Source: Barnesiella propionica | Lineage (GTDB): Bacteria > Bacteroidota > Bacteroidia > Bacteroidales > Barnesiellaceae | Direction of reading: 5' to 3' | Length of the DNA: 64,000 bases | NCBI RefSeq assembly: GCF_025567045.1 | Contig: NZ_JAOQJK010000010.1 | Span: 1-64,000 of the forward strand | Shown: positions 28,250 to 37,001 of the stretch, piece after piece | Layout: every line of letters starts with the position of its first letter | How positions within the stretch are numbered: position 1 is the first letter of the stretch | The notes under the pieces: generated by a model | The model's database searches: none | What the model saw: the letters and a program-made list of their open reading frames with translations, nothing else | What the model was told of the DNA's origin: nothing | Program-made: the position numbers and the translations under genes

Positions 28250-28261
28250 TGGTTTAAACCA
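28250..28261. promoter_or_regulatory. Perfect 12-bp palindrome at the -33 region of the second SusC promoter
   Basis: TGGTTTAAACCA is self-complementary. It is centred about 16 bp upstream of the -7 box, so a bound protein would cover the -33 zone. The cognate regulator is unknown. Confidence 0.5.
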
Positions 28262-28674
28262 TAATAAAATAGTTCTTTTTTGTGTTAAATCTTTTCACAT
28301 ATTACGATTTAACTCGATAATCAAATATTATATAACGATTTAATTGAAAAACAATTAAAATAATTACAATATATATTTTTATATAGCTTTTATGTTCAAT
28401 TATTATTTTTATAGCCATAAGATGGATTTTTTAGTAAAAACATAGCAAAATGACACAAAAAAAGCACATTTAATAAATATAAAATCTCCTCTATTTTGTT
28501 AATAAACAGAATTGTGATTAACAAAATTTTCACACAAATGTAAAATACATAATGGATTAAAAAACTATATTTTCAAATATAAAAAACAATCTATCATACT
28601 GATTTATAATTAGATTTATTACATAGTATATATATAGTACATTTCTATTACATAAATATATCAATTATATTTAT

Positions 28675-28830
28675 GCGAGTTTTATACACTAAAAACAGGG
28701 GAATAAATTACACCAACAACCTCAAAACAGCCTCTTTACGAGAGGATTCAAAAATTGCTCTTTGCTACAAAACGCCACTTTCACCAATTTATAATTTATC
28801 ACAAGGAAGAGGCCTTTTTCTTCTTTTATT
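28675..28830 (+). ncRNA. Possible small RNA or attenuator with two exclusive hairpins
   Basis: CCTCT-TTACG-AGAGG (28731-28745) can form a local hairpin. The same 5' arm, GCCTCTT (28730-28736), can instead pair with AAGAGGC (28807-28813). That second stem is followed by a T-rich tract (CTTTTTCTTC), like a terminator. No gene sits in the segment, and the next gene has its own promoter about 250 bp later. The 5' end is not defined by a good promoter. This is a structural guess only. Confidence 0.3.
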
Positions 28831-29082
28831 CATTCTTTCCACAATAAATACAACAAAGTAATCACTAAGACATGCAAATAAAAAAATTCCGCAAAAACTC
28901 ATTCTGAAAAATAAACATCTGGCTTAAGAAAACTTTAAACAGCGAGATTTTGTATAATTATAAAGTTTACACATCCGACTTTCCCCGCTAAATTTTGATT
29001 AGATATTATACCCTATACATTATTATATATAAGCATAAACAATTAATAATTTGTTTTTACATCGTTTACAGAATGATTACAC

Positions 29083-29090
29083 TATATTTG
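29083..29090 (+). promoter_or_regulatory. -7 element of the Crp/Fnr-family regulator gene
   Basis: TATATTTG matches TAnnTTTG 22 bp before the start codon, giving a short leader of about 15 nt. No clear -33 element is present. Confidence 0.65.
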
Positions 29091-29111
29091 TAACGATAAA
29101 AACAATATAAT

Positions 29112-29681
29112 ATGCATGAACTTCTCGATTATTTAAATATTAAATTAACTCCGCAATTACAAGAAAAGTTAGAGCCTATTATTAGTGAACATCATTATAA
29201 AAAAGGAGACAAGCTTTTTCGTCCGAAAGAAGTAGACGAACAAATCTTTTTCATCATTAAAGGAGGAGCACGTTCCTTTTATCTGAAAGAAGGTAAAGAA
29301 ATAACTTATTCGTTCACTTTTGAGAACGATATAATGATTTCCATGCGTTCCAAGCTAAGCAAATTAGAATTTCCCGAAATTGTCGAATTCATAGAAGACT
29401 CTCATATTATTTCCATCCATACCGACTTGATTTCCCTCCCCCTTAAAGCTTCAAACGTATCGGCCGTTACTTTTCTCAACACAATTTTGATTCGATACAC
29501 TCATTTTTTAGAAGATAGGGTAATTACGCTTCAACATAAGTCGGCCCGCGAAAGATACGAATGGAGCATCAACCGTTATCCAAGATTATTCGAGCGTGCG
29601 ACTTTAAGCCAAATTGCCTCATTTCTGGGAATCACTACCGAGACTTTATGCCGCATTCGTTCAGGCAAATACGCAACATAA
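29112..29681 (+). CDS. Crp/Fnr-family transcriptional regulator
   Basis: This 189-aa protein has an N-terminal cyclic-nucleotide-binding-like fold at about residues 20-115 (YKKGDKLFRPKEVDEQIFFI, GGARSFYLKEGKEITYSF). A short helix-turn-helix follows at about 155-185 (RATLSQIASFLGITTETLCR). The recognition helix reads ETLCR, close to the ExxSR of FNR, which reads TTGAT half-sites. No cysteine cluster for an FNR iron-sulfur cluster is seen, so it is not an oxygen sensor of the E. coli type. It lies 193 bp before an efflux operon whose promoter carries a TTGAT-N4-ATCAA palindrome, so it is the likely regulator of that operon; this is inference. Confidence 0.9.
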   Translation: MHELLDYLNIKLTPQLQEKLEPIISEHHYKKGDKLFRPKEVDEQIFFIIKGGARSFYLKEGKEITYSFTFENDIMISMRSKLSKLEFPEIVEFIEDSHIISIHTDLISLPLKASNVSAVTFLNTILIRYTHFLEDRVITLQHKSARERYEWSINRYPRLFERATLSQIASFLGITTETLCRIRSGKYAT

Positions 29682-29770
29682 CGTTTTTTAGCTATTTGTT
29701 AAATTTTAATACCTATTTTCAAAACACAGTATTACTATTAACAATAATTACACTATTAAAAAAGTAAAAA

Positions 29771-29784
29771 TTGATATATATCAA
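29771..29784. promoter_or_regulatory. FNR-like operator upstream of the efflux operon
   Basis: TTGATATATATCAA is a perfect 14-bp palindrome that matches the FNR-type TTGAT-N4-ATCAA consensus exactly. If the -7 box at 29808-29815 is centred at -7, the palindrome centre falls near -41.5, the class II activator position. Confidence 0.7.
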
Positions 29785-29807
29785 AAATTACTTATTTAGA
29801 ATTGAGG

Positions 29808-29815
29808 TACTTTTG
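29808..29815 (+). promoter_or_regulatory. -7 element of the efflux operon
   Basis: TACTTTTG matches TAnnTTTG. The predicted start site is near 29819 and the first gene starts at 29875. The -33 site is poor, which fits an activator-dependent promoter. Confidence 0.65.
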
Positions 29816-29874
29816 CCCTAATTTAAAAAGGTATCAAGATTGGTTTTCAATTCTACACAACAAAAAAGCAAAAT

Positions 29875-31074
29875 ATGAAAATTAGAAGTTCTATGATTAT
29901 TCAATCACAGCGCATTGTCGTAATCGCACTATGCCTGATCCTCTTTTCCTGTGGTAAAAAAAACCAAAATGGTTTTAACACTGTAAAAGAATATGCTGTA
30001 ATTACGGTTCAGCCCACTCATAGTCAATTGGAAAGTCTCTATCCGGCTACAATCAGAGGTAAACAAGATGTGGAAATAAGACCCCAGGTTAGTGGATTCA
30101 TCACAAAATTATGTATAGACGAAGGTTCTGTCGTGAAAAAAGGACAGCCACTGTTTATAATTGACCAAGTACAATATGAAGAAGCCGTAAACATAGCCGA
30201 TGCTGCCGTAAATGTGGCAAAGAGCCAGGTATCCACTGCACAGCTCACAGCAGATAACAAAAAAGAATTGGCTAAAAGAAATATTATAAGCCAATACGAG
30301 CTCCAAATGGCTTTAAACGATTTGGCAACAGCGAAAGCCAATCTGGCTCAAGCTAATGCTCAACTGGTAAATGCCCGTAAGAATCTATCTTATACGGTAG
30401 TAACTAGTCCGTCAAACGGAATAGCCGGAAATATTCCTTTCCGTGTGGGAAGCCTTGTAAGCCCTTCTTCAGCCACTCCGCTTACCACAATTTCCGATAT
30501 TTCAGAAATGTTCGTATATTTTTCTATGAACGAGAAACAAATACTGGATCTGACCCGCCAGGGAAAAGGATCGGCAAAAGAAGCACTGGATAAGATGCCG
30601 GAAATATCTTTAAAGTTAGCAGACGGTTCGGTATATCCCGAATCAGGAAAAATAGAAACTATCAGCGGAGTAATCGATCCTGCTACCGGGGCCGCCAGCA
30701 TACGTGCTACCTTTCCGAATCCTGACAGAATACTACGCAGCGGAGGAACAGGATCCGTACTCATTCCGTCTACCACAGATGCAGCGATCATCATTCCGCA
30801 AAAAGCCACTTATGAAATACAAGATAAGAGATTTGTGTATTTGGTTAACGATAGTTCCATCGTACACAGTACCGAAATTACAGTTTCCCCGGTCAACGAT
30901 GGAAAAACTTATGTCGTACTTGACGGATTAAAAGCAGGAGACCGCATTGTTATAGAAGGAGTCGGAACTTCCGTAAAAGAAGGAATGACAATCAAGCCTA
31001 TTACGCCCGAAGAGTCTGCTGCCAAAATTAAAGGACTGACACAACAAGCATCTATGAAAAACACCGGGAAATAA
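29875..31074 (+). CDS. RND efflux periplasmic adaptor subunit (AcrA/MexA-type lipoprotein)
   Basis: This 399-aa protein has a lipoprotein signal with lipobox LFSC (Cys26). The biotinyl/lipoyl-like and hairpin parts follow the MFP pattern: VRPQ-type start EIRPQVSGFITKLCIDEGS, VVKKGQPLFIIDQVQYEEA, a coiled-coil hairpin (about 95-165), then YTVVTSPSNGIAGNIPFRVG. The membrane-proximal domain ends GDRIVIEGVGTSVKEGM. It links the inner membrane pump to the outer membrane channel. It is first in a three-part RND operon plus an lpxA-type gene, with 44 bp to the pump gene. The expected substrates are drugs, bile salts or lipids, not determinable from sequence. Confidence 0.94.
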   Translation: MKIRSSMIIQSQRIVVIALCLILFSCGKKNQNGFNTVKEYAVITVQPTHSQLESLYPATIRGKQDVEIRPQVSGFITKLCIDEGSVVKKGQPLFIIDQVQYEEAVNIADAAVNVAKSQVSTAQLTADNKKELAKRNIISQYELQMALNDLATAKANLAQANAQLVNARKNLSYTVVTSPSNGIAGNIPFRVGSLVSPSSATPLTTISDISEMFVYFSMNEKQILDLTRQGKGSAKEALDKMPEISLKLADGSVYPESGKIETISGVIDPATGAASIRATFPNPDRILRSGGTGSVLIPSTTDAAIIIPQKATYEIQDKRFVYLVNDSSIVHSTEITVSPVNDGKTYVVLDGLKAGDRIVIEGVGTSVKEGMTIKPITPEESAAKIKGLTQQASMKNTGK

Positions 31075-31118
31075 TCATCGCTGAATTATAAAGCACATGT
31101 ATTTTAAATCAATGAAAC

Positions 31119-34100
31119 ATGAAACTAGATAAATTTATTAACCGCCCGGTATTATCCACTGTTATTTCGATCCTGATCGTTATATTAGGAATACTGGGAC
31201 TTGTATCGTTGCCTGTAACGCAATATCCGGATATTGCACCTCCGACTATACAAGTAAGTACATCATATACAGGAGCAAACGCCCAAACCGTACTAAACAG
31301 TGTTATTGCTCCACTGGAAGAACAAATAAACGGGGTAGAAAACATGAATTACATGACTTCTACCGCTACAAATACCGGAGACGCCAGCATACAAATTTAT
31401 TTCAAGCAGGGAACCGACCCTGATATGGCAGCCGTAAACGTGCAAAACCGCGTATCTAAGGCATTAGGTCTCTTACCGTCCGAAGTTACCAAAGTAGGTG
31501 TAATTACCAGTAAACGACAGACAAGTATGTTGCTGGGATTTTCAGTCTACAGTTCCGACGACAAATATGACTCGAAATTCATCGAAAACTATGCCAAAAT
31601 AAACCTTATCCCTCAAGTACAACGTGTACCGGGTGTAGGGGATGCCATGGTAATGGGAGCCGACTACTCTATGCGTATATGGCTTAAACCCGATGTAATG
31701 GCACAATACAAATTAATGCCTAGCGACGTTACCCTGGCTTTAGCCGAACAAAATATTGAAGCAGCTCCCGGACAATTCGGAGAAAGTGGAGACCAGTCTT
31801 TCCAGTATATCATGAAATATAAGGGACGTCTGCAAACCGCCGAAGAATTCGAGGATATCGTAATACGGGCTACTTCCGACGGAGAAGTACTGCGTTTAAA
31901 AGACATAGCCCGTATCGAATTAGGACGGTTATCTTACGGATTCAACAATAACGTGAACGGTCATCCGGGTGTAACGGCAATGATATTTCAGACTCCGGGA
32001 TCGAATGCTACGGAAATCATCAACAATATTACTGCATTGCTTGACGAATGTTCAAAAGATCTCCCGGCAGGGGTTAAGATAGAAATTATGTTGAATACGA
32101 ATGACTTCTTGTCCGCATCTATCGATGAAGTGCTTAAAACTCTATTCGAAGCATTCGTTCTCGTCTTCCTCGTTGTATATGTATTCCTGCAGGATTTCCG
32201 TTCAACCTTAATACCTGCAATAGCAATACCGGTTGCATTGATCGGAACATTCTTTGTCCTGTTTATTATCGGATTTAGCATCAACCTGTTAACGTTATGT
32301 GCTTTGGTACTTGCCATTGCGATAGTCGTCGACGACGCGATAGTCGTCGTTGAGGCGGTACACGCCAAACTGGATGAAGGATATAAATCGGCTCGAATAG
32401 CTTCTATCGACGCCATGAACGAAATATCAGGCGCGATCGTTTCTATCACCCTCGTGATGATGGCCGTATTTATCCCTGTAAGTTTTATGGGCGGTACTTC
32501 CGGTATATTTTACAGGCAATTCGGTATTACAATGGCGATAGCTATCGGTTTGTCCGCATTGAACGCTTTAACCTTAAGCCCGGCCCTTTGCGCCATTTTC
32601 CTGAAACCGCATGATAAAAACGGAGAGAAAAAGAAAATGTCTCCTATAGACCGCTTCCACACAGCCTTTAATGCTGCATACGATGTTATCCTGAAAAAAT
32701 ATAAGAACAGCACGAAGTTTTTCATCAATCACAAATGGATATCTTTCGGAACTGTTGCCGTTTCTGTCGTATTGCTCGTTTTCTTAATGAAAATCACTCC
32801 TTCCGGACTTGTACCGAATGAAGATACCGGAACTTTCTTTGCGGTAATAGACTTACCTCCGGCAACTTCTATGGAAAGGACCGAACTTACAATGGAAAAA
32901 CTGGATAGTATCATAGCTGCAAATCCGGCCGTACAAAGCCGCACGCAAATAACCGGTTACAGTTTCATTGCCGGACAAGGAAACTCCTATGGTACATTCA
33001 TCTGCAGATTAAAGAACTGGGATGAACGAGGAAAAGGAGAAGACATCAATTCTGTAATCGGATCTATATATATGCAGGCTCAGGCAGCGATTAAAGATGG
33101 CCGTGTCTTGTTATTCGCTCCTCCTATGATCCCCGGATACAGTGTCACTAACGGTTTCGAATTTAACCTACAGGATAAAACAGGAGGAGATCTGAACGAA
33201 TTCTTCCGGATTTCCCAGGAATTCCTGGCCAAACTGAATGAAAGACCGGAGATAGCTGCTGCCCAGACAACATTCAACCCAACTTTCCCGCAATATATGG
33301 TAGACATAGACGCTGCCAAATGTAAGCAGGCAGGCATAAGCCCTAATGACATATTAACGACATTACAGGGATATTACGGAGGTATGTATGTGTCAAACTT
33401 CAACCGTTTCGGTAAATTATACCGTGTTATGATGCAGGCAGACGCTAATTACCGTATCAATCCCGAAACACTTAACAACATTAAAGTACGCAACGGGAGT
33501 GAAATGGCACCCATTACACAGTTCGTAACATTGAGAAAAATATACGGCCCCGACAATATAAAACGTTTCAACATGTTCACATCCATGACCATCAATGGAT
33601 CCCCTGCCGATGGTTATACCTCCGGTCAGGCCATACAAGCCATACAGGAAGTTGCAGCAGAAAGTCTGCCTACAGGTTACGGATATGAATTTTCCGGTAT
33701 GACACGGGAGGAACAAAGCAACGGTAGCGGAACCACTGCTATTATATTTCTGCTCTGCCTCGTATTTGTTTACTTATTGTTAAGTGCGCAATACGAAAGT
33801 TATATACTGCCTTTGGTCGTTATCCTATCCATTCCGTTCGGTCTGTGCGGTAGTTTTATCTTCGCACAAATCATGGGAGTAAGCAACAATATCTATCTAC
33901 AGATATCATTGATCATGTTGATGGGACTTTTGGCCAAAAATGCTATTCTTATCACAGAATTCGCATTGGAACGTCGTCTCACGGGCATGTCCATTGTGGG
34001 TGCTGCCATACAGGGAGCCGGCGCCCGTTTACGTCCTATTCTCATGACATCATTAGCTCTTGTATTCGGACTTTTGCCTATGATGTTCGCATCGGGAGTA

Positions 34101-34292
34101 GGAGCCAACGGTAACAGCACACTCGGTACAGGAGCCGTCGGAGGCATGCTTATCGGTATGATATGTCAAATATTTGTCGTACCGGCGTTATTTGTCGTCT
34201 TCCAGAACATTCAGGAACGCATCAAACCTATACAATGGAAAGACTTGGATAACACAGAACTGGAACCGGAAATTGAACAATATGCGAAATAA
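31119..34292 (+). CDS. RND efflux pump permease (AcrB/HAE1 family)
   Basis: This 1057-aa protein has the HAE1 layout: the first transmembrane helix follows MKLDKFINRPVLSTVISIL, with two periplasmic loops and twelve expected membrane helices. The proton-relay helix carries VVDDAIVVVEAVH with the Asp-Asp pair; AcrB has VEN where this has VEA. The pattern LPVTQYPDIAPPTIQVSTSY near residue 30 and LLAKNAILITEFA near the end (Lys of the relay) are typical. It pumps amphiphilic substrates from the periplasm or inner membrane out through the channel encoded next. It is full length for the family. Confidence 0.95.
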   Translation: MKLDKFINRPVLSTVISILIVILGILGLVSLPVTQYPDIAPPTIQVSTSYTGANAQTVLNSVIAPLEEQINGVENMNYMTSTATNTGDASIQIYFKQGTDPDMAAVNVQNRVSKALGLLPSEVTKVGVITSKRQTSMLLGFSVYSSDDKYDSKFIENYAKINLIPQVQRVPGVGDAMVMGADYSMRIWLKPDVMAQYKLMPSDVTLALAEQNIEAAPGQFGESGDQSFQYIMKYKGRLQTAEEFEDIVIRATSDGEVLRLKDIARIELGRLSYGFNNNVNGHPGVTAMIFQTPGSNATEIINNITALLDECSKDLPAGVKIEIMLNTNDFLSASIDEVLKTLFEAFVLVFLVVYVFLQDFRSTLIPAIAIPVALIGTFFVLFIIGFSINLLTLCALVLAIAIVVDDAIVVVEAVHAKLDEGYKSARIASIDAMNEISGAIVSITLVMMAVFIPVSFMGGTSGIFYRQFGITMAIAIGLSALNALTLSPALCAIFLKPHDKNGEKKKMSPIDRFHTAFNAAYDVILKKYKNSTKFFINHKWISFGTVAVSVVLLVFLMKITPSGLVPNEDTGTFFAVIDLPPATSMERTELTMEKLDSIIAANPAVQSRTQITGYSFIAGQGNSYGTFICRLKNWDERGKGEDINSVIGSIYMQAQAAIKDGRVLLFAPPMIPGYSVTNGFEFNLQDKTGGDLNEFFRISQEFLAKLNERPEIAAAQTTFNPTFPQYMVDIDAAKCKQAGISPNDILTTLQGYYGGMYVSNFNRFGKLYRVMMQADANYRINPETLNNIKVRNGSEMAPITQFVTLRKIYGPDNIKRFNMFTSMTINGSPADGYTSGQAIQAIQEVAAESLPTGYGYEFSGMTREEQSNGSGTTAIIFLLCLVFVYLLLSAQYESYILPLVVILSIPFGLCGSFIFAQIMGVSNNIYLQISLIMLMGLLAKNAILITEFALERRLTGMSIVGAAIQGAGARLRPILMTSLALVFGLLPMMFASGVGANGNSTLGTGAVGGMLIGMICQIFVVPALFVVFQNIQERIKPIQWKDLDNTELEPEIEQYAK

Positions 34293-34328
34293 ACCGGGCA
34301 TTTCATATACCGTATAAAAAAATAAAAT

Positions 34329-35711
34329 ATGAAGAAACCTATCATTTTATATGCAATCATATTGACAGTCATAATGAGCAGCTGTCATATTTACAAACCA
34401 TATAACCGCCCCGAGGTAAATACCTCGGGGATGTACCGGGACACCATATCTGTCAACGATACCTTAGCGTCCGATACGGCCAATATGGGAAATCTTCCCT
34501 GGCAAAAAGTTTTTACCGACCCCTATCTGCAAACGCTTATAAGCCAAGGTCTGGAACAGAACAGCGACCTGAAAACAGCTGCACTACGCGTAACAGAAGC
34601 CGAAGCCGGACTGTTGTCGGCACGACTATCCTACGTACCTTCTTTAAATCTGGCTCCCCAGGGAACATTCAGCAGGATACAGGATATGCTTCCTCACCAA
34701 TGGAGTTACAACCTCCCTGTCACTGCAAGTTGGGAAATAGATTTGTTCGGACGTTTATTAAACACTAAAAGAGGTGCAAAAGCAGCCTTATTACAAAGCG
34801 AAGCATATAAGCAAGCCGTACAAACTCAGGTAATTGCTACCATAGCAAATACTTATTATACTTTGCTGATGCTGGACAAACAACTGGCCATTACGGAAGA
34901 AACAGCAGCAAACTGGAAAAAAAATGTTGAAACAATGAAATATCTCAAAGAAGCCGGTCGTGTGAATGAAGCTGCAGTTGTGCAAAGCGAAGCCAATAGC
35001 CACATGATAGAAGCGTCTATTCCCGATATCCGCCGCCAGATAAGAGAAACAGAAAATTCATTATCCGTAATTCTGGGAGTAGCCCCGCAAACGATCAAGC
35101 GAGGAAAACTGGAAGACCAGACATTCCCGGAACAATTGAACGCGGGCATTCCTGTCCAAATGCTCGCCAACCGTCCCGACGTAAAATCAGCTGAAATGTC
35201 TCTGGCCAGTGCTTACTATAATACAAATGTGGCACGCTCGGCCTTCTATCCGCAAATTTCCATAAGCGGAACCCTCGGGTGGACTAATCTGGCCGGGGGA
35301 CAAATTGTAGACCCGTTCACAATGATAGCCAACGCCGTAGGTTCACTTACACAACCCTTATTTAATAAAGGTACGAACATCGCCCGGCTCAAAGTCGCCA
35401 AAGCCCAACAGGAAGAAGCCTTAATTGCGTTCCAGCAAAGCATTTTAAATGCGGGACAGGAAGTAAGTAATGCGCTCACATTGTACCAGACAGCCGAAGA
35501 GAAAAGTATAGAAAGAAAAAAACAGATAAATTCTCTCGAAAAATCGGTGGAATATACGCAGGAATTACTAACTTTAGGAACATCAACGTATCTGGAAGTC
35601 CTCACAGCCCAACAATCGTTGCTTAGCGCACAATTGTCCGAAACTTCGGACTCTTTCCAGAAGATACAATCCGTCATCAATCTGTACCATGCATTGGGAG
35701 GCGGGCGATGA
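34329..35711 (+). CDS. RND efflux outer membrane channel (OprM/NodT-type lipoprotein)
   Basis: This 460-aa protein has a lipoprotein signal with Cys20 in VIMSSC. Two TolC-type repeats follow: SWEIDLFGRLLNTKRGAKAA, YTLLMLDKQLAITEETAA, MLANRPDVKSAEMSLASAYY, and the second repeat PQISISGTLGWTN, LTLYQTAEEKSIERKKQI. This is the NodT/OprM branch rather than plain TolC. It starts 37 bp after the pump gene and 28 bp before the lpxA-type gene, in the same direction and without a terminator. It forms the outer membrane duct of the pump. Confidence 0.94.
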   Translation: MKKPIILYAIILTVIMSSCHIYKPYNRPEVNTSGMYRDTISVNDTLASDTANMGNLPWQKVFTDPYLQTLISQGLEQNSDLKTAALRVTEAEAGLLSARLSYVPSLNLAPQGTFSRIQDMLPHQWSYNLPVTASWEIDLFGRLLNTKRGAKAALLQSEAYKQAVQTQVIATIANTYYTLLMLDKQLAITEETAANWKKNVETMKYLKEAGRVNEAAVVQSEANSHMIEASIPDIRRQIRETENSLSVILGVAPQTIKRGKLEDQTFPEQLNAGIPVQMLANRPDVKSAEMSLASAYYNTNVARSAFYPQISISGTLGWTNLAGGQIVDPFTMIANAVGSLTQPLFNKGTNIARLKVAKAQQEEALIAFQQSILNAGQEVSNALTLYQTAEEKSIERKKQINSLEKSVEYTQELLTLGTSTYLEVLTAQQSLLSAQLSETSDSFQKIQSVINLYHALGGGR

Positions 35712-35739
35712 ACAAGAAAAACCTTAAAATTAGAATATT

Positions 35740-36519
35740 ATGATTAGTCCTTTAGCTTACGTAGATCCTGATGCGAAAATCGGTCAGAACGTTGACATTC
35801 TTCCGTTTGCATACATCGAAAAGAATGTAGTGATCGGAGATAATTGTACTATTATGGCCCATGCCAGTATTCTTAGCGGGACACGCATGGGAAGTGGAAA
35901 TAAAGTATACCAAAGTGCCATATTGGGAGCAACTCCTCAGGACTTCAAATTCAAAGGAGAAGATACTATCCTGAAAATCGGAGATAATAACACCATACGT
36001 GAAAAAGTTACCATTAACCGGGCCACTAACCGGGAAGGAATTACCGAAATAGGAAACGGTTGCTTTCTGATGGAAGGTGTACACATTGCTCATGATACGA
36101 AAGTAGGTAATGATTGCATCATAGGAAACGGATCGAAAATCGCAGGTGAATGCATTCTGAACGACAAATCCATACTCAGTAGCGGAGTCATACTCCATCA
36201 GGGTTGTCGTGTAGGCAGTTGGACCATGATAAAAGGCGGTTGTCGTTCCAATAAGGACATTCCTCCTTACATAGTTGCCGCGCACAATCCTATCACTTAT
36301 TATGGAATAAACGCCGTAATCATGGCACGTCATGGCTTCAACAACGAAATTATCGACAATATAGCCAAAGCATATCGTCAGATATACCAATGCAGCACGA
36401 GCCTGCCCAATGCAGTAAAAAGAATAAAGGAAGAAATACCCATGTCTCCTGAGATAAGAAGTATCCTCGACTTTATAGAGCATTCGGAAAGAGGCATCAT
36501 TGCCTTAAATAAAGATTAA
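35740..36519 (+). CDS. lpxA: Acyl-ACP--UDP-N-acetylglucosamine O-acyltransferase (LpxA type)
   Basis: This 259-aa protein is a left-handed beta-helix with hexapeptide repeats from about residue 2 to 180 (IGQNVDILPFAYIEKNVVIG and so on). The conserved core GATPQDFKFKGEDTILKIGD and the catalytic-histidine segment EGVHIAHDTKVGND are present (His pair as in E. coli His122/His125), followed by GGCRSNKDIPPYIVAAHNPI. The C-terminal helices close at about 190-255. It adds the first acyl chain to UDP-GlcNAc in lipid A synthesis. It is unusual as the last gene of an RND efflux operon, with no lpxC/fabZ or lpxD nearby, and could be a second copy. A terminator follows at 36541-36570. Confidence 0.88.
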   Translation: MISPLAYVDPDAKIGQNVDILPFAYIEKNVVIGDNCTIMAHASILSGTRMGSGNKVYQSAILGATPQDFKFKGEDTILKIGDNNTIREKVTINRATNREGITEIGNGCFLMEGVHIAHDTKVGNDCIIGNGSKIAGECILNDKSILSSGVILHQGCRVGSWTMIKGGCRSNKDIPPYIVAAHNPITYYGINAVIMARHGFNNEIIDNIAKAYRQIYQCSTSLPNAVKRIKEEIPMSPEIRSILDFIEHSERGIIALNKD

Positions 36520-36540
36520 TAGAACATATCCTTTTCAAAA

Positions 36541-36570
36541 AAACGGTACCGTTACAGTACCGTTTTTTAT
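36541..36570 (+). terminator. Intrinsic terminator of the efflux-lpxA operon
   Basis: A perfect 9-bp stem AAACGGTAC / GTACCGTTT (36541-36549, 36557-36565) has a 7-nt loop, with a T tract next to it. Confidence 0.9.
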
Positions 36571-36764
36571 TTCTATATTATCATTGAAGTCCATCGAGTC
36601 ATATCCACATATTCTCCTTCCTTTAGAAAAAGAACATTCTATCAATCCTATTTACCAATGAAAATAAATTCCCGATTCGGGAAAATATATCTCTTTCGAA
36701 GATAATGTAATTATATATAAAAAAGGAATTATTTCAAAACTAAAAATCCAAAGCACCGCATAAT

Positions 36765-36795
36765 AAATAAAAGCACCTACATTACTGTAAGTGCT
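36765..36795 (-). terminator. Terminator downstream of tRNA-Lys
   Basis: On the minus strand a 9-bp stem (36772-36780 with 36787-36795, one G.T pair) is followed by TTTTATTTATT. It ends the tRNA transcript. Confidence 0.8.
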
Positions 36796-36805
36796 TCATT
36801 TTGTG

Positions 36806-36878
36806 TGACCCCGGAGAGGCTCGAACTCTCGACCCAATGATTAAGAGTCATTTGCTCTACCAACTGAGCTACGGAGTC
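36806..36878 (-). tRNA. tRNA-Lys (anticodon CUU)
   Basis: The 73-nt minus-strand sequence folds as a full cloverleaf. The acceptor arm is GACTCCG/CGGGGTC with discriminator A. The D stem is GCTC/GAGC with loop AGTTGGTA. The anticodon loop is CTCTTAA with anticodon CTT on the stem AATGA/TCATT. The T arm is GAGAG-TTCGAGC-CTCTC. The 3' CCA is not encoded (CAC follows), as is common in Bacteroidota. Confidence 0.97.
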
Positions 36879-37001
36879 ATTCGCTGGTAACGGGTGCAAA
36901 AGTAATACTTTTTGAAGTACCTGCCAAAGTTTTCAGCCGAAAAAATTATCCATTCTTCAAATTATCTCTCAAAAAAATAAATCGGAATTACGGCAAATCT
37001 A

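Larger units (their letters stand above)
27913..29111. other. 1.2-kb gene-free AT-rich region between divergent units
   Basis: The region contains the leader and promoter of the second SusC operon (28232-28261), a possible small RNA or attenuator (28675-28830), and the promoter of the Crp/Fnr regulator (29083-29090). A 62-codon frame at 28673-28861 lacks coding character. The rest is AT-rich with no recognisable gene. Confidence 0.7.

Noticed and set aside
28673..28861. 62-codon frame on the plus strand
   Set aside because: It has no family similarity I can see, overlaps the hairpin-rich segment, and lacks a good ribosome binding site; more likely part of a non-coding RNA or nothing.
29112..29681. 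True oxygen-sensing FNR
   Set aside because: The N-terminal cysteine cluster required for the iron-sulfur cluster is absent, so only the Crp/Fnr family name is kept.
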